From NCBI GenBank assembly GCA_014872785.1, contig WKFJ01000011.1, positions 1-64,000 of the forward strand: a stretch of 64,000 nt of DNA, in the 5' to 3' direction. The position numbers and the translations under genes were made by a program. The notes under the pieces were generated by a model, which saw only the letters and a list, made by a program, of their open reading frames with translations, made no database searches and was not told the DNA's origin. Positions 44,745 to 53,264 of this stretch are shown in pieces (the stretch's first letter is position 1; each line of letters opens with the position of its first letter). Source of the DNA: Alteromonadaceae bacterium. GTDB lineage: Bacteria; Pseudomonadota; Gammaproteobacteria; Enterobacterales; Alteromonadaceae.

Positions 44745-45209
44745 ATGCTTACTGAAAACGTACAAAACAACGCTACAACGCCATTAACAAGCGCTCCTAA
44801 TCTGTACCTTTGCGAAGAACAGTTAGAAATGGCGGACAAACAGTTGGAAAACGAATTTGCAAAACTAACCAAAGACCGTTTTTTCATCTGGGCAAACTTT
44901 ACCCAGCAACAAAAGTTGAATGCTTTGTTTTTGAAATTAGTTAAGCAAAACCGTTGGATATACTTTGTACATGATGAAATTAAGATTAAAGCGGAAGAGC
45001 AACCCATTTTACAAGTAAAGCTAAAGCCTCATCATAGTCAGTTTGAATGTTTAACTAGAATTGCGCAATGCGGGCACACCAGTGCGATATTGGTGGAAAA
45101 GCTAGAAATGAACGCAGCTGAGTTTATGGCGTTAAATCAAATATGTGCAGAAGCAAATGTTTTATTGGTGCTATTGGATCAAAATCGTACTTCAGCTAAA
45201 GTCCACTAA
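44745..45209 (+). CDS. sulA: SulA-like SOS cell-division inhibitor
   Basis: Cytoplasmic, 154 aa, resembling SulA, which binds FtsZ and stops division during the SOS response. The C-terminal half has the family's layout: ALFLKLVKQNRWIYFV, then TSAILVEKLEMNAAEFMALNQICAEANVLLVLL. The long acidic N-terminus diverges from E. coli. The ATG at 44745 is preferred because the LexA box lies directly before it; an ORF start at 44658 would place the operator within the gene. Sequence similarity is moderate, and the LexA box strengthens the call. Confidence 0.85.
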   Translation: MLTENVQNNATTPLTSAPNLYLCEEQLEMADKQLENEFAKLTKDRFFIWANFTQQQKLNALFLKLVKQNRWIYFVHDEIKIKAEEQPILQVKLKPHHSQFECLTRIAQCGHTSAILVEKLEMNAAEFMALNQICAEANVLLVLLDQNRTSAKVH

Positions 45210-45235
45210 TTGCGAGTAGTTAATCGAAAGACTGT

Positions 45236-45706
45236 ATGAAGTGTTATTGCTGTAGTGGGAAGAGTTTTAATGAATGTTGTCACCCCTTCCTTGAAGGAAG
45301 CAATAAGGCAGCAACTCCCGAACAGCTAATGCGCTCTAGATTCAGTGCGTATTGCTTAGAAAACTACGAATATGTGCTTAACACCTATGCCCCATTAAAC
45401 AGGAAGGGGTTGTCAGTAGTAGAATTGGCCAACTCTGCCAAGGACACGTTTTGGTTAGGGTTACAGGTATTACAAAGCCACAATCGAGACAGCGATGGAA
45501 TCGTGGAGTTTATTGCTACCTATGCGTCCGGTAAGTCTATTTACAGCATGCATGAGCGTTCTTCCTTCGCAACAATACATGGGACGTGGTATTACACGAC
45601 GGGGGAAATGCTGGAGCAAACGGGTAAGGTCAAGATCTCCAGAAATGATCCATGTCCTTGCCAAAGTGGCAAGAAGTTTAAACAGTGCTGTTCACGCAAA
45701 CTTTAG
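45236..45706 (+). CDS. ychJ: YchJ/UPF0225 family SEC-C-motif protein
   Basis: Cytoplasmic zinc-binding protein, 156 aa. The N-terminal CYCCSGKSFNECCHPF and the C-terminal SEC-C motif RNDPCPCQSGKKFKQCC frame a YchJ-type middle domain (ATPEQLMRSRFSAYCLENYEYV). SEC-C also occurs at the C-terminus of SecA, where it binds zinc and SecB. The exact role of YchJ is unknown. It lies 26 bp after sulA, but is probably not controlled by it alone. Confidence 0.9.
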   Translation: MKCYCCSGKSFNECCHPFLEGSNKAATPEQLMRSRFSAYCLENYEYVLNTYAPLNRKGLSVVELANSAKDTFWLGLQVLQSHNRDSDGIVEFIATYASGKSIYSMHERSSFATIHGTWYYTTGEMLEQTGKVKISRNDPCPCQSGKKFKQCCSRKL

Positions 45707-45768
45707 CGAGATATTAGTTCCCTCAAACCGCGTTATTCCACACACTGAAACAGCGCTGCTCCACCGAA

Positions 45769-46278
45769 TCAAATTGCCGCTAAGCCCATTTCTTGAGTCT
45801 GTTTTATTTGTTCGTATAACATTGTTTCGTCAACGTCGACGGTTTCACTAATAGCTTTCATCATTCTCAGTTGAGTATGTACTTCACAATTTGCGATAAC
45901 TTCATCAGGAATTTTTTTAGCATCGTTGTTTAAAGACAAGGGCGTTGGATGCATGCACGCCAACAGGTGTGCCGTTTTTAAATCGTTCTTATTCACCGCA
46001 TTGGCAAATTCCGATTGTATTTTGTAGTGCTCTGGTTTGGCACTCAAGGGGACTTCAGGATAAAAATTGAATTGTTCGATGGGAATTAACCCAACTGGAG
46101 CTTGTTCTTCTTCCGCTTCTTTCAATGCCAGACGCTGGGTAACGTCTTGCTGCATCATCGCCAGTAATAAAGCAAAATCTACTTGGCCACCTTTTCTCAG
46201 GGTCGACGAGACATCAGAATTAAACTCCGCCTTGCGAATGCTTAAATTGTTAACTGCTGTAGTTTCTGTCTGCGCCAT
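45769..46278 (-). CDS. VC2046/SO_2500-like conserved protein
   Basis: Cytoplasmic, 169 aa, function unknown. The pattern GGQVDFALLLAMMQQDVTQ is like the VC2046/SO_2500 family of Vibrio and Shewanella, as I recall it. The mid-region is acidic (KEAEEEQAP), and the C-terminus is helical. It is convergent with ychJ, with 62 bp between stops. Confidence 0.65.
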   Translation of the reverse strand: MAQTETTAVNNLSIRKAEFNSDVSSTLRKGGQVDFALLLAMMQQDVTQRLALKEAEEEQAPVGLIPIEQFNFYPEVPLSAKPEHYKIQSEFANAVNKNDLKTAHLLACMHPTPLSLNNDAKKIPDEVIANCEVHTQLRMMKAISETVDVDETMLYEQIKQTQEMGLAAI

Positions 46279-46459
46279 TTTATAGACTTAAGGTTGTGCT
46301 AACTTGTTATCGTAGTTGCAAAAGAAAACCTTTAGATTTTTCTGACAAAGCGTGAAATTCCATGTCTTTCAAGCTCTTATTCGCTATATGACTTGCTTTC
46401 CTGCATATTCTCAGTCATGTTTAACACGAAGTTACAAATGCATGACGAACTGCGATTAA

Positions 46460-48112
46460 ATGACCACCACTGATTACTCGGACAAGTCAGTTTTAATAGT
46501 AGATGATCAAAAACCTTTTTTGATTATGCTCAAAGGCATCATTAGTAGTTTAGGTGCCAAACAAATCCAATCCGCCGGAAGCGCCGAAGCAGCGTTAAGT
46601 GCCTGTCGCAAAGAAAAGTTCGATTTCATCATTGCCGACTTGCATCTAGGTGCTAACAAAAAGAACGGGTCCCAACTCCTCGAAGAAATAAGAGTCAGCA
46701 AAAAAGCCAAGCCCGATACTGTGTTTATCATGGTCAGTGGTGACAGTCATCGCCCCATAGTGTTGGGGAGTATTGAACGAAGTCCCGACGATTACATCAT
46801 TAAACCCTTCTCTCAGGCGCAACTGAGTAATCGACTCAGCAAAGCGCACAAGAAGAAACAAATTTTAAAACCAATTTATGTCGAGATCTTTAAAGAAGAT
46901 TATCAAGAAGCCATAAACGTTTGCTTAGATTTGATAACCCAAGGCTGTAAATATCGCCAAACCTGCGCGCATTTATTAACCGAACTGTATTGGAAACAAG
47001 AGCAATTCGATGCCGCTAAACACATGCTGGCCGCAATTCTAAAAAATAAACCCGTAGCATGGGCTCAGGTAGCCATGGCAAAAACCGAATTCTTTATGGG
47101 TAACTATGAAGAATCAATCGAATTGGCCAAGAAAGTATTGGCGGCACGCCTGCACTTACTAGAAGGTCATGACATTCTCGCAAATTGTTATCTCGCTCAA
47201 GAACGCATCGAAGATGCGCTCAGAGAAATACGTTTTTCATTGGATCTGTCACCGTTCTCCATGGAACGTCAATATATGGGGGCAACAATTGGCAGAGTTT
47301 CCAGAGACTTTGAATTTGCGAGACAATGTTGTAAGGAGCTTTTTGAGCAGAGTAAACGCTCCGTTTATAAAGACCTATCACATATGTGCAATTTTGTTAG
47401 AAGCATTCTGGATGCGGCACAATACGCTGAGGACAAAGGCAAACGCAATAAGTACCAACAAGAAGCATTGTTGACTCTGCAAAGACTGAGAAACGATGAA
47501 CTCGTCATCCGTAAAAGCGATGAATTCGATTACAGCATTTACGAGAATATTGTCTCAGCAAGAGTCAATATGCTTGATGGAAAAGCACTGGACGCGAAAA
47601 GACTCTTGGCTGAATCGCAAATGGAAATAGAACAGAAATTCCCTTCATTCCCCATGGTATATGCACCGGACTCTATCAAGGTAATGACCGACTTAGGCGA
47701 ATTTGCAGATGCACAAAAGCTAGCCTCTAAAATGAAAGAAAGCGATTACCCGGTGGACGACAATATTCAATTTGTCTTAGATAACCTAGACGAAGTCGCC
47801 AACAATCAACTCAACGAGTTTACCCGATACAATGAGCAAGGTATTCAACACTTTAACGAAGGCAAATATCAGGCAGCCATGGACGATTTTAGCAATGCGT
47901 TGAAATACTCGCCTGTTAATGCAGATGTTGCTATTAATTTGCTGCAGTGTTTACGCAGACTAATGTCTCAAACACAAAAACCTGAACTTGTGATGATGGT
48001 AGAATGTAAAAAGACATTTAGACTAGTCGAGGGTATACCCTTATCAGAAAAGCAAACGGCTGAGTTCATTGAAATTAAAGAAGACCTATCAAAATATATG
48101 GATCTTAAATAA
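46460..48112 (+). CDS. Response regulator with TPR output domain
   Basis: Cytoplasmic, 550 aa. Residues 1 to about 125 form a receiver with VLIVDDQKPF, phospho-Asp in FIIADLHLGA, the Ser of MVSGDS and Lys in IIKPFS. The rest is about ten TPR-like helical repeats (for example YRQTCAHLLTELYWKQEQFD, NEGKYQAAMDDFSNALKYSP). Proteins of this layout have no DNA-binding domain, so signalling works through protein contacts. No kinase gene is adjacent. Its TAA shares one base with the ATG of the following lipoprotein gene, so they are coupled. Confidence 0.9.
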   Translation: MTTTDYSDKSVLIVDDQKPFLIMLKGIISSLGAKQIQSAGSAEAALSACRKEKFDFIIADLHLGANKKNGSQLLEEIRVSKKAKPDTVFIMVSGDSHRPIVLGSIERSPDDYIIKPFSQAQLSNRLSKAHKKKQILKPIYVEIFKEDYQEAINVCLDLITQGCKYRQTCAHLLTELYWKQEQFDAAKHMLAAILKNKPVAWAQVAMAKTEFFMGNYEESIELAKKVLAARLHLLEGHDILANCYLAQERIEDALREIRFSLDLSPFSMERQYMGATIGRVSRDFEFARQCCKELFEQSKRSVYKDLSHMCNFVRSILDAAQYAEDKGKRNKYQQEALLTLQRLRNDELVIRKSDEFDYSIYENIVSARVNMLDGKALDAKRLLAESQMEIEQKFPSFPMVYAPDSIKVMTDLGEFADAQKLASKMKESDYPVDDNIQFVLDNLDEVANNQLNEFTRYNEQGIQHFNEGKYQAAMDDFSNALKYSPVNADVAINLLQCLRRLMSQTQKPELVMMVECKKTFRLVEGIPLSEKQTAEFIEIKEDLSKYMDLK

Positions 48113-48396
48113 TGAGAAAACTAATTACATGCGGCGTTATTTCCAGTGCAGTCTTTTTATCAGGTTGCAGCATTAACGATAATCCTTGTGAAGAAATCGT
48201 TGAGGTGAATAAACAAGAAAGGATGTGTATGGATTTAAAGAAGCAGATGAATAATTCCAAGCGCCCTCAAATTGCCCTCACCGCTCGAAAGAGATATGAA
48301 GAAGCTTGCGTCAACTTTCGTTACTATAGAGATGAATTTGACACCATTTGTAAAGGCGATGAAAAAACGACGACGAATCGAAACGAACAGCAGTAG
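48112..48396 (+). CDS. Small lipoprotein, 94 aa
   Basis: Predicted lipoprotein with lipobox LSGCSIND (Cys at about 19) and a helical, Cys-rich mature part (NPCEEI, RMCMDL, EACVNF, DTICKGD). Not recognised. The coupling to the REC-TPR gene by a TAATG overlap suggests that the two are made together. It ends next to a hairpin shared with the convergent transporter gene. Confidence 0.75.
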   Translation: MRKLITCGVISSAVFLSGCSINDNPCEEIVEVNKQERMCMDLKKQMNNSKRPQIALTARKRYEEACVNFRYYRDEFDTICKGDEKTTTNRNEQQ

Positions 48397-48430
48397 ACTT
48401 GTAAAGTCCTAAACAAGTCAAAGCCTACTG
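48391..48430. terminator. Convergent-gene hairpin
   Basis: CAGTA(48391-48395)/TACTG(48426-48430) and GACTTGT(48396-48402)/ACAAGTC(48413-48419) form one extended hairpin that overlaps the ends of both convergent genes. It lacks a T-run. Confidence 0.4.
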
Positions 48431-49336
48431 TCGCTTTCTTCCCAATGTGGTGATCATTGAACCGATTACCACCAAAAGCGCGCCAGCATAGGCAAGTCGT
48501 GTTAGCTCAGATGCAACAAAATAATCGGGAAATAGGCTTATCGCGATAGTCATTGTCAAAATAGTAAATATTGGTGTTAGTGTGATGACCGCGCTTACAT
48601 TCGCCGCTTGCCACACAGAAATTGCCTTGGTGAAGGCACCATAAGCAATCAGCGTATTTACGCAACAAAAAAGTAACGCCAATCCCGTTAACCAATCTAG
48701 TTTGCTGATGGCAGACAATTCACTACTCGGCAGCAAAAACAAAGCACCTAAAAAATATATCACCAACGTTAATTGTTTTGCTGTGAAGGTATGCAGCAGC
48801 CATTTTTGCAATAGCGCGTATGCGACCCAGGCGATGGCGGCCAAAAACACAATTAACACCCCTTCAGTGTACTGTCCCATTCCAGAAAACAACACGCCGA
48901 GGTTGTCATAGAAAAACATGATGAACCCGAGCAATAACACAAAAGTTCCCAATATTTGCATTTTTGAAAATGTTTCTTTGAAAAATATCACCCCGCCCAA
49001 CATTAGTAAAAACGGCGCAAATTGCATAATAACCTGCACAGATTCGGGATCGATTAGTGCCAGCCCTACTACATTTGCAACATAATTAATGGTTAGTCCC
49101 AAACCAGAGGCGAATAGCACCCACACAATCTTCTTCGAAAATTGTCGTTTATTAGGTAGTTGTTGCAAGAAGTAGGATGTGCCTAACACAAATAAAAAGG
49201 CGAATATGAATCGATAAAAAGTAATCGTCGAGGCATCTAGTGTGCTTAATGTTATTTGTAGAAAAAGAGGTAAAACACCCCACATGAATGCGGTCAATAA
49301 CGAAAGTAAAAAACCTTGTAACGGTTTAATTGGCAA
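48425..49336 (-). CDS. DMT-family (EamA) transporter
   Basis: Inner-membrane protein, 303 aa, with about ten TM helices in two EamA repeats (about 10-140 and 155-290). The first repeat has FYRFIFAFLFVLGTSYFL, the second YALLQKWLLHTFTAKQLTLV and YGAFTKAISVWQAANVSAV. The family exports metabolites and amino acids; the substrate is unknown. It lies 19 bp downstream of the DUF6279 gene in the same direction. Confidence 0.9.
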   Translation of the reverse strand: MPIKPLQGFLLSLLTAFMWGVLPLFLQITLSTLDASTITFYRFIFAFLFVLGTSYFLQQLPNKRQFSKKIVWVLFASGLGLTINYVANVVGLALIDPESVQVIMQFAPFLLMLGGVIFFKETFSKMQILGTFVLLLGFIMFFYDNLGVLFSGMGQYTEGVLIVFLAAIAWVAYALLQKWLLHTFTAKQLTLVIYFLGALFLLPSSELSAISKLDWLTGLALLFCCVNTLIAYGAFTKAISVWQAANVSAVITLTPIFTILTMTIAISLFPDYFVASELTRLAYAGALLVVIGSMITTLGRKRQ

Positions 49337-49355
49337 AGAAGTAGTCCTTTTAAGG

Positions 49356-50213
49356 CTAGCTGCCCTCCTGTAAATCGCCTAAATCTTCAAGCAGATCATC
49401 AATTTTACGGAGTAGCCTAGTTTTTTGTTTACGGGTCAGTGTGTCTTTAATCACCATCACCATTTCGGCGTAGATTTTACGGTTTATCTCAGAATTAGCG
49501 ACCAATAAATCATGTTTGTAATCGTCAGGATTTGCTAATAGAGCCGTCAACGCTTGCTCAAATACAACACCTCTATCCTCTAAGAGAAACAACTGCTTTG
49601 CCTCTGCCTGTACCGTTCGTCTGTACTTGAGCCACTCAGGTCGGTTCACCGCGAAACGAGGGGCAAAGTCAGATATGATTTGTTTTTGCGCCTTGGTCAA
49701 TTTTCCGATGTACTCTTTTACTCGCTTATTTAGTTTTTTATCTAGTTGTTCAATGCGTTCCTCTTCTGAGTCGTAAGTGATTTCCTCTTGCGACTCTTCA
49801 TTGCGTTCCTCGAGTGCATCAAACATAGCAGTTACTTGCTTTGAAGATAGGCTCTTCGCCATATCCACCAATTCCGGCGCAACCCGCGATCGCAACCTTT
49901 CCCAGTGCATTCTGGCCAATTCAGTTTCGCGCTGAAAAACATCTTCATTGATACCGTCCGTTTCCACTAAATCACGAACTCGCAATAACTGCGTTTGGTA
50001 ACGTTTAAGCTCTTCTGTGCGATGCCATTGTTGCCAGACAACAAATTGCGCATCAAATTGGGCTTTTTGAGGCTTGTCTAAATCAATAAAATCATCAATA
50101 TACCAATGGATGAGCCAATCCAAATTATTGTAGGCAAATTGCGAACTACAACCCGCCATCAACACTAGCAAGATTGAAAAACAAGTGAATTTGAATTGTT
50201 TCAATGAAAACAC
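49356..50213 (-). CDS. DUF6279 lipoprotein
   Basis: Predicted lipoprotein, 285 aa, with lipobox LVLMAGCSS and the family's N-terminal FAYNNLDWLIHWYIDDFIDL. The rest is a long, charged helical region (EERNEESQEEITYDSEEERIE) that suggests a coiled coil. DUF6279 function is unknown. It is in a minus-strand run with the DMT transporter downstream and pirin upstream. Confidence 0.88.
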   Translation of the reverse strand: MFSLKQFKFTCFSILLVLMAGCSSQFAYNNLDWLIHWYIDDFIDLDKPQKAQFDAQFVVWQQWHRTEELKRYQTQLLRVRDLVETDGINEDVFQRETELARMHWERLRSRVAPELVDMAKSLSSKQVTAMFDALEERNEESQEEITYDSEEERIEQLDKKLNKRVKEYIGKLTKAQKQIISDFAPRFAVNRPEWLKYRRTVQAEAKQLFLLEDRGVVFEQALTALLANPDDYKHDLLVANSEINRKIYAEMVMVIKDTLTRKQKTRLLRKIDDLLEDLGDLQEGS

Positions 50214-50256
50214 TGGTTAGAACCTCATTCTTAAATACTGTGTTGGATGAATCACT

Positions 50257-51114
50257 TTACTTTCCTGGCTGTGGAATAAATTCGCTGTCATCGCCAGGAA
50301 TTTTCGGAAACTGGCCGTTAGCCCAGCGCTGTTCTGCTTCTTGTATTTTCGCCTCGTCGTAGGCAACAAAATTCCAACGTAAAATAGGCGCCTTCTCAAG
50401 TTTCTTGCCGCCTAATAAAAAATATCGACTGTTTTCTATGGTCTCAATGGTTTGTTCATCTTCAAGAATAATAAACTGTCCCGCAGAAAACGTATCTTCA
50501 CCAATTTTGACACTGCCAGACACAACATACACTGCTGTCTCAGACTCGTGGCACGGTCTGTCCACCAATGCTCCTGTTTCAGTAATGGCATCGAGATAAA
50601 ACATGGGTGAATAAGTTTTCACTGGCGATGTATAGTTGTAGGCTTCACCTGCAATCAATCGCATTAATAACTTTTCCTTGTGAATGTAGGGCAATTGCGC
50701 TCGATTGATGTGGATGAAGCTTGGTTCCATTTCTGTTTTTTCTTCGGGTAATGCTATCCAACATTGCAACCCATCCAACACGTGATCTTTACCACGGGTT
50801 TCAATAGTCTCGCGTTCAGAGTGGACGATTCCCTTGCCTGCGGTCATCCAGTTCACGTCGCCGGGGTTTATCTCTTGGATTGACCCCAAACTGTCACGGT
50901 GCAACATGGAGCCTTCCATAAGGTAACTAATTGTCGCCAACCCAATATGCGGATGAGGTCGTACATTAATTCCCTTGCCGGCGGGAAATTCAGCAGGCCC
51001 CATGTGGTCAACAAATACAAAAGGCCCGATAAAGCGTTGTTTAATATTGGGAATAATACGAGCAACAGAAAACCCGCCTAAGTCCTTGCGCGAAGATTGT
51101 ATTACAAATGCCAT
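50257..51114 (-). CDS. Pirin-family cupin protein
   Basis: Cytoplasmic bicupin, 285 aa. Metal ligands are in RPHPHIGLATISYLMEG and GKGIVHSERE, and the N-terminal VFVDHMGPAEFPAGKG is typical. Some bacterial pirins have quercetin dioxygenase activity, while others bind regulators; the role here is open. It is divergent from pfkA with 249 bp between the starts. Confidence 0.92.
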   Translation of the reverse strand: MAFVIQSSRKDLGGFSVARIIPNIKQRFIGPFVFVDHMGPAEFPAGKGINVRPHPHIGLATISYLMEGSMLHRDSLGSIQEINPGDVNWMTAGKGIVHSERETIETRGKDHVLDGLQCWIALPEEKTEMEPSFIHINRAQLPYIHKEKLLMRLIAGEAYNYTSPVKTYSPMFYLDAITETGALVDRPCHESETAVYVVSGSVKIGEDTFSAGQFIILEDEQTIETIENSRYFLLGGKKLEKAPILRWNFVAYDEAKIQEAEQRWANGQFPKIPGDDSEFIPQPGK

Positions 51115-51297
51115 TAACTACCCCTTTTTGATGCTAATTCGTTTACGGAGGCTAGGTATATCTGAGATCAATTATTTATCCGAATTAATGAACATGAAAG
51201 AAATAATTAACGAAGAGTGCAACCGGATATAAATGACGAAAGAAAACCGATGAATAATCGATTTGAAGGCTATTTTCGATTTTTGAAACAATAATAG

Positions 51298-51327
51298 TTG
51301 TCATTTTTCAACATATAACCATATAGT
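51298..51327 (+). promoter_or_regulatory. Candidate sigma-70 promoter of pfkA
   Basis: TTGTCA (51298-51303) and TATAGT (51322-51327) are separated by 18 bp, and lie about 37 bp before the gene start. Each hexamer has at least four consensus bases. Confidence 0.5.
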
Positions 51328-51363
51328 TTTATGCATCAATGAAGTAGGTATTTGAGTCAATCC

Positions 51364-52356
51364 ATGAAAAGAATTGGCGTATTAACATCAGGTGGTGACG
51401 CGCCTGGAATGAACGCATGTATAAGAGCAATTGTACTCACCGCAGAACATTTTGGCATTGAAGTGGTCGGTTTTAAACACGGTTATTACGGTGTTTTAAA
51501 CAGTGAACATAAAGAACTAACGCCAGAAAGGGTTAGTAATATCATCCAAAGCGGTGGCACGATCCTTCATAGCGCGCGCTGTCTAGAATTCAAATCGGAT
51601 ATCTCAGGTGCTAAGGCAGCAAATTGCTTAGATGCGTTGGGAATTGAGGCACTCCTCGTCATTGGTGGCGACGGATCGTTTCGTGGCGCTCACCACCTAG
51701 GCAATTTTTGGAACAAACCAATTATTGGCCTACCCGGGACTATCGACAATGACATTGTGGGTACAGACGCAACCATAGGCTATTTCACTGCCATTGAAAC
51801 AGCACTGGAATCGATTGACAAAATTCGAGATACCGCCGATGCGTTTGAGCGGATATTTCTCATTGAAGTTATGGGACGACACGCTGGATTTATTGGGTTG
51901 AGCTCAGCAATTAGTTCAGGCTCTGACCAAGTACTTTTGCCCGAAATTAATAGTGATAATCAAATTGCCTTAAGCAACATCGTACGACGCATTGAAACCA
52001 CTCGCGAAGTCAAAGGAAAGTGTAGTTACATTATTGTTGTTGCGGAGAATTTATGGCCAGGAGGCGTCACCGCCTTGGCCAGCACGCTTACAGAAGAAAT
52101 GGGCATCGACTGTCGTCCAGTGGTATTGGGGCATGTTCAGCGAGGTGGTTCCCCCGTTGCCCAAGATAGACTACTTGCCACCAAGCTGGGGGCTTACGCC
52201 GTAGAATGTGCCATGCAAGGCAAAACCGATATCATGGTAGGCGAGCAAAACCATCAACTCGTTGAAGTGCCACTCGAGCAAACCTGGTCAGGCCAAAAAG
52301 AACTAGACCCTTATCTGGTGCGGATCCAAACCGAGCTATTCGATATTATTGGTTAA
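51364..52356 (+). CDS. pfkA: ATP-dependent 6-phosphofructokinase
   Basis: Cytoplasmic glycolytic enzyme, about 330 aa, which phosphorylates fructose-6-phosphate. N-terminal IGVLTSGGDAPGMNA, the ATP-site GGDGSFRGA (Gly after GGD as in ATP-dependent enzymes) and the catalytic PGTIDNDIVGTDATIGYFTA with its Asp are clear. EVMGRHAGFIG and VLGHVQRGGSP bind substrate. I chose the ATG at 51364, with GAG 7 bases before it; a TTG at 51352 has AGGT too close and is less likely. It is transcribed alone; the next gene is convergent. Confidence 0.93.
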   Translation: MKRIGVLTSGGDAPGMNACIRAIVLTAEHFGIEVVGFKHGYYGVLNSEHKELTPERVSNIIQSGGTILHSARCLEFKSDISGAKAANCLDALGIEALLVIGGDGSFRGAHHLGNFWNKPIIGLPGTIDNDIVGTDATIGYFTAIETALESIDKIRDTADAFERIFLIEVMGRHAGFIGLSSAISSGSDQVLLPEINSDNQIALSNIVRRIETTREVKGKCSYIIVVAENLWPGGVTALASTLTEEMGIDCRPVVLGHVQRGGSPVAQDRLLATKLGAYAVECAMQGKTDIMVGEQNHQLVEVPLEQTWSGQKELDPYLVRIQTELFDIIG

Positions 52357-52363
52357 TGTACTG

Positions 52364-53158
52364 CTAGGCTAACACTGTTGGTTGGAACGCCTTCATCCAA
52401 GGTGCTTGATCAGGACATAGCAAATGGATAGTCCGGCGCGTTGATAACGATAAACCTGTGATAATGTCGCCGTAATAGGCATCATACAAACGGCTCCATT
52501 CACCATTACTGGCTATCTTGTCGAGGCCAGCTTTGATACGTTCCGCCAATTCTTGTTGCTCTGGATGAACATAAAACACCAAAATAAGCGGACAATACAG
52601 CATCACGTCAGGCACGATTACCACAGAGCACTCACTCGCGGAGAATTGTTCCAATATGGCTTCAACTTCATTCATCCCCAAGGACGAAAAGTCAAAGCGG
52701 TCTCGTTGTAGGCGTTCAAAGTGATCATCCAAGCTACCCTCTTCCACTACAGACAATCCATTGTGACGAAATAGCTCAGCGTCAACCCAAGTACTCGGTA
52801 CCCCAACCTTATGTTCACGTAATTCAGTAAGTGACGTCACTGACGAAAACTTCGCTGCGTTTGGTTTACAACACAATAGTGCGCGGTATCCCAACAAACC
52901 TTTGTCCAGTGCAATCGGTACCACTATTTTATCGCGGTTGGCAAACTTTTCATTGCCTGCGACTGTCACAATCACATCTGTACCGTTAATAAAAATGTCG
53001 CTTTCATCAAGGGCTACAGGATAATCAGTATTATCAACCTCAAGCGAATAAGCGCCATAATCAGCGGCTGTTGCCTGCAAAACTGCACTGATAATTTCAG
53101 GCTCGTAGCGGCCTCTTATTTGTGATTTATTGCCATTCCAAAATTTAATTGTACGCAA
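52364..53158 (-). CDS. Signal-less SBP_bac_3-like protein
   Basis: 264 aa with the fold pattern of extracellular solute-binding protein family 3: a first lobe (KFWNGNKSQIRGRYEP), TSLTELREHKVGVPSTW and RLQRDRFDFSSLGMNEVEAIL as the ligand clamp, then KAGLDKIASNGEWSRLYDAYYGD. No signal peptide is present: the TTG start at 53158 has a strong GAGGT seven bases upstream, and the first residues (RTIKFWNGNK) already belong to the domain. It could be exported by another route, or work in the cytoplasm as a binding domain. It is convergent with pfkA. Confidence 0.75.
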   Translation of the reverse strand: MRTIKFWNGNKSQIRGRYEPEIISAVLQATAADYGAYSLEVDNTDYPVALDESDIFINGTDVIVTVAGNEKFANRDKIVVPIALDKGLLGYRALLCCKPNAAKFSSVTSLTELREHKVGVPSTWVDAELFRHNGLSVVEEGSLDDHFERLQRDRFDFSSLGMNEVEAILEQFSASECSVVIVPDVMLYCPLILVFYVHPEQQELAERIKAGLDKIASNGEWSRLYDAYYGDIITGLSLSTRRTIHLLCPDQAPWMKAFQPTVLA

Positions 53159-53264
53159 AGCTTTACCTCGAGGTTAGTTGTGCGCCACTTTCAATCACAA
53201 TTGCCGCTTTAAAGCACTGAGAAATTTGTTACGCTAAAGGTTCAGAATGAAAAATGGAATAATA

